Source: JBIOWF01 sp044868295
GTDB taxonomy: Bacteria; Actinomycetota; Actinomycetes; Streptosporangiales; Streptosporangiaceae
NCBI GenBank assembly: GCA_044868295.1
Contig: JBIOWF010000129.1
Location: 1-5,924 of the forward strand
DNA: 5,924 nucleotides
Reading direction: 5' to 3'
Each line of letters opens with the position of its first letter. Position 1 is the stretch's first letter. The notes beneath the pieces are model-generated. The model was given only the letters and a program-made list of their open reading frames with translations, was not told the origin of the DNA and did not search any database. Below, in pieces: positions 5,670 through 5,924 of this stretch. The translations under genes were made by a program, and so were the position numbers.

Positions 5670-5924
5670 CGGAACAGGGCGTGGGGGTGGTCCGCCCGCT
5701 GCCGGGAGAGGGTGTCGTCGCCCATCTGAGCGGCCTGCTGCTGGTCTGCGCGGCCGCGGACCAGCCGGTCGAAGAGTTGCTCGGGGCATTGCGCGAAACC
5801 GCGGCCGGTGGTGGCGACGGCCGTGCGCTGGCCCGCCGGGTCGCCCAGGTCCTCGCCCGCGCGATGGACAGGTCGATCACCGCCGAGCCGGTGACCTGCG
5901 CGGTCGCCGGACCCGCGGGAGGCG
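5666..5924 (+). CDS. Unidentified protein, N-terminal 86 codons (cut by window edge)
   Basis: The frame opens with GTG at 5666, sharing GTGA with the stop of the membrane protein gene, and runs without a stop to the window end; a strong purine-rich ribosome binding site sits five bases upstream. The visible protein begins VTEQGVGVVRPLPGEG and shows a strand-like hydrophobic stretch (VVAHLSGLLLVCAA, about 18-31). Two amphipathic helices follow (about 34-46 and 52-65), then a second strand (TCAVAGPAGG at the edge). No signal peptide or clear membrane helix is seen. The pattern loosely recalls N-terminal regions of some actinobacterial FHA-domain or PP2C-like proteins, but no diagnostic residue is present and I do not assign a function. 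The coding pattern and operon position make the gene itself well supported. Confidence 0.75.
   Translation, partial: MTEQGVGVVRPLPGEGVVAHLSGLLLVCAAADQPVEELLGALRETAAGGGDGRALARRVAQVLARAMDRSITAEPVTCAVAGPAGG

Overview
The window comes from a high-GC actinobacterium. The DNA is strongly GC-rich, coding regions favour G or C at third codon positions, and GTG and TTG starts are used beside ATG. An actinomycete such as a member of the Streptosporangiales or Streptomycetales would fit, but the genus is inference. There are no RNA genes, mobile elements or CRISPR arrays. No gap between genes exceeds about 110 bases.

Left third, minus strand (1-2411): a PD-(D/E)XK nuclease of the RecB/Cas4 type with a four-cysteine Fe-S signature (1539-2411) lies upstream of a two-component pair. 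That pair is a DesK/NarL-type membrane histidine kinase (224-1435) and its response regulator (1-223, cut by the window edge). Kinase stop and regulator start abut as TAGATG, so the two are probably translated together.

Middle (2412-3653): a 111-bp divergent intergenic region separates the nuclease from a plus-strand site-2 protease (M50 family) with a C-terminal CBS-domain pair. It carries two nearly identical 15-bp direct repeats with a 17-bp period, the best operator candidate in the window.

Right half (3729-5924): a tightly packed plus-strand operon of three genes. It encodes an unusual two-dinucleotide-domain flavoprotein-like oxidoreductase with a TTG start, a small four-helix membrane protein, and the N-terminal 86 residues of a protein I cannot name. 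The junctions are TAGATG and a 4-base GTGA overlap, each with a good ribosome binding site. This operon is the least understood part of the window. A soluble redox-type enzyme co-translated with a small membrane protein and a third unknown subunit could form one complex, but its function is not readable from the sequence.

Regulatory details worth noting are two in-frame TTA leucine codons (in the protease and the small membrane protein), and TAnnnT -10-like boxes placed so that the nuclease and kinase mRNAs could be leaderless.
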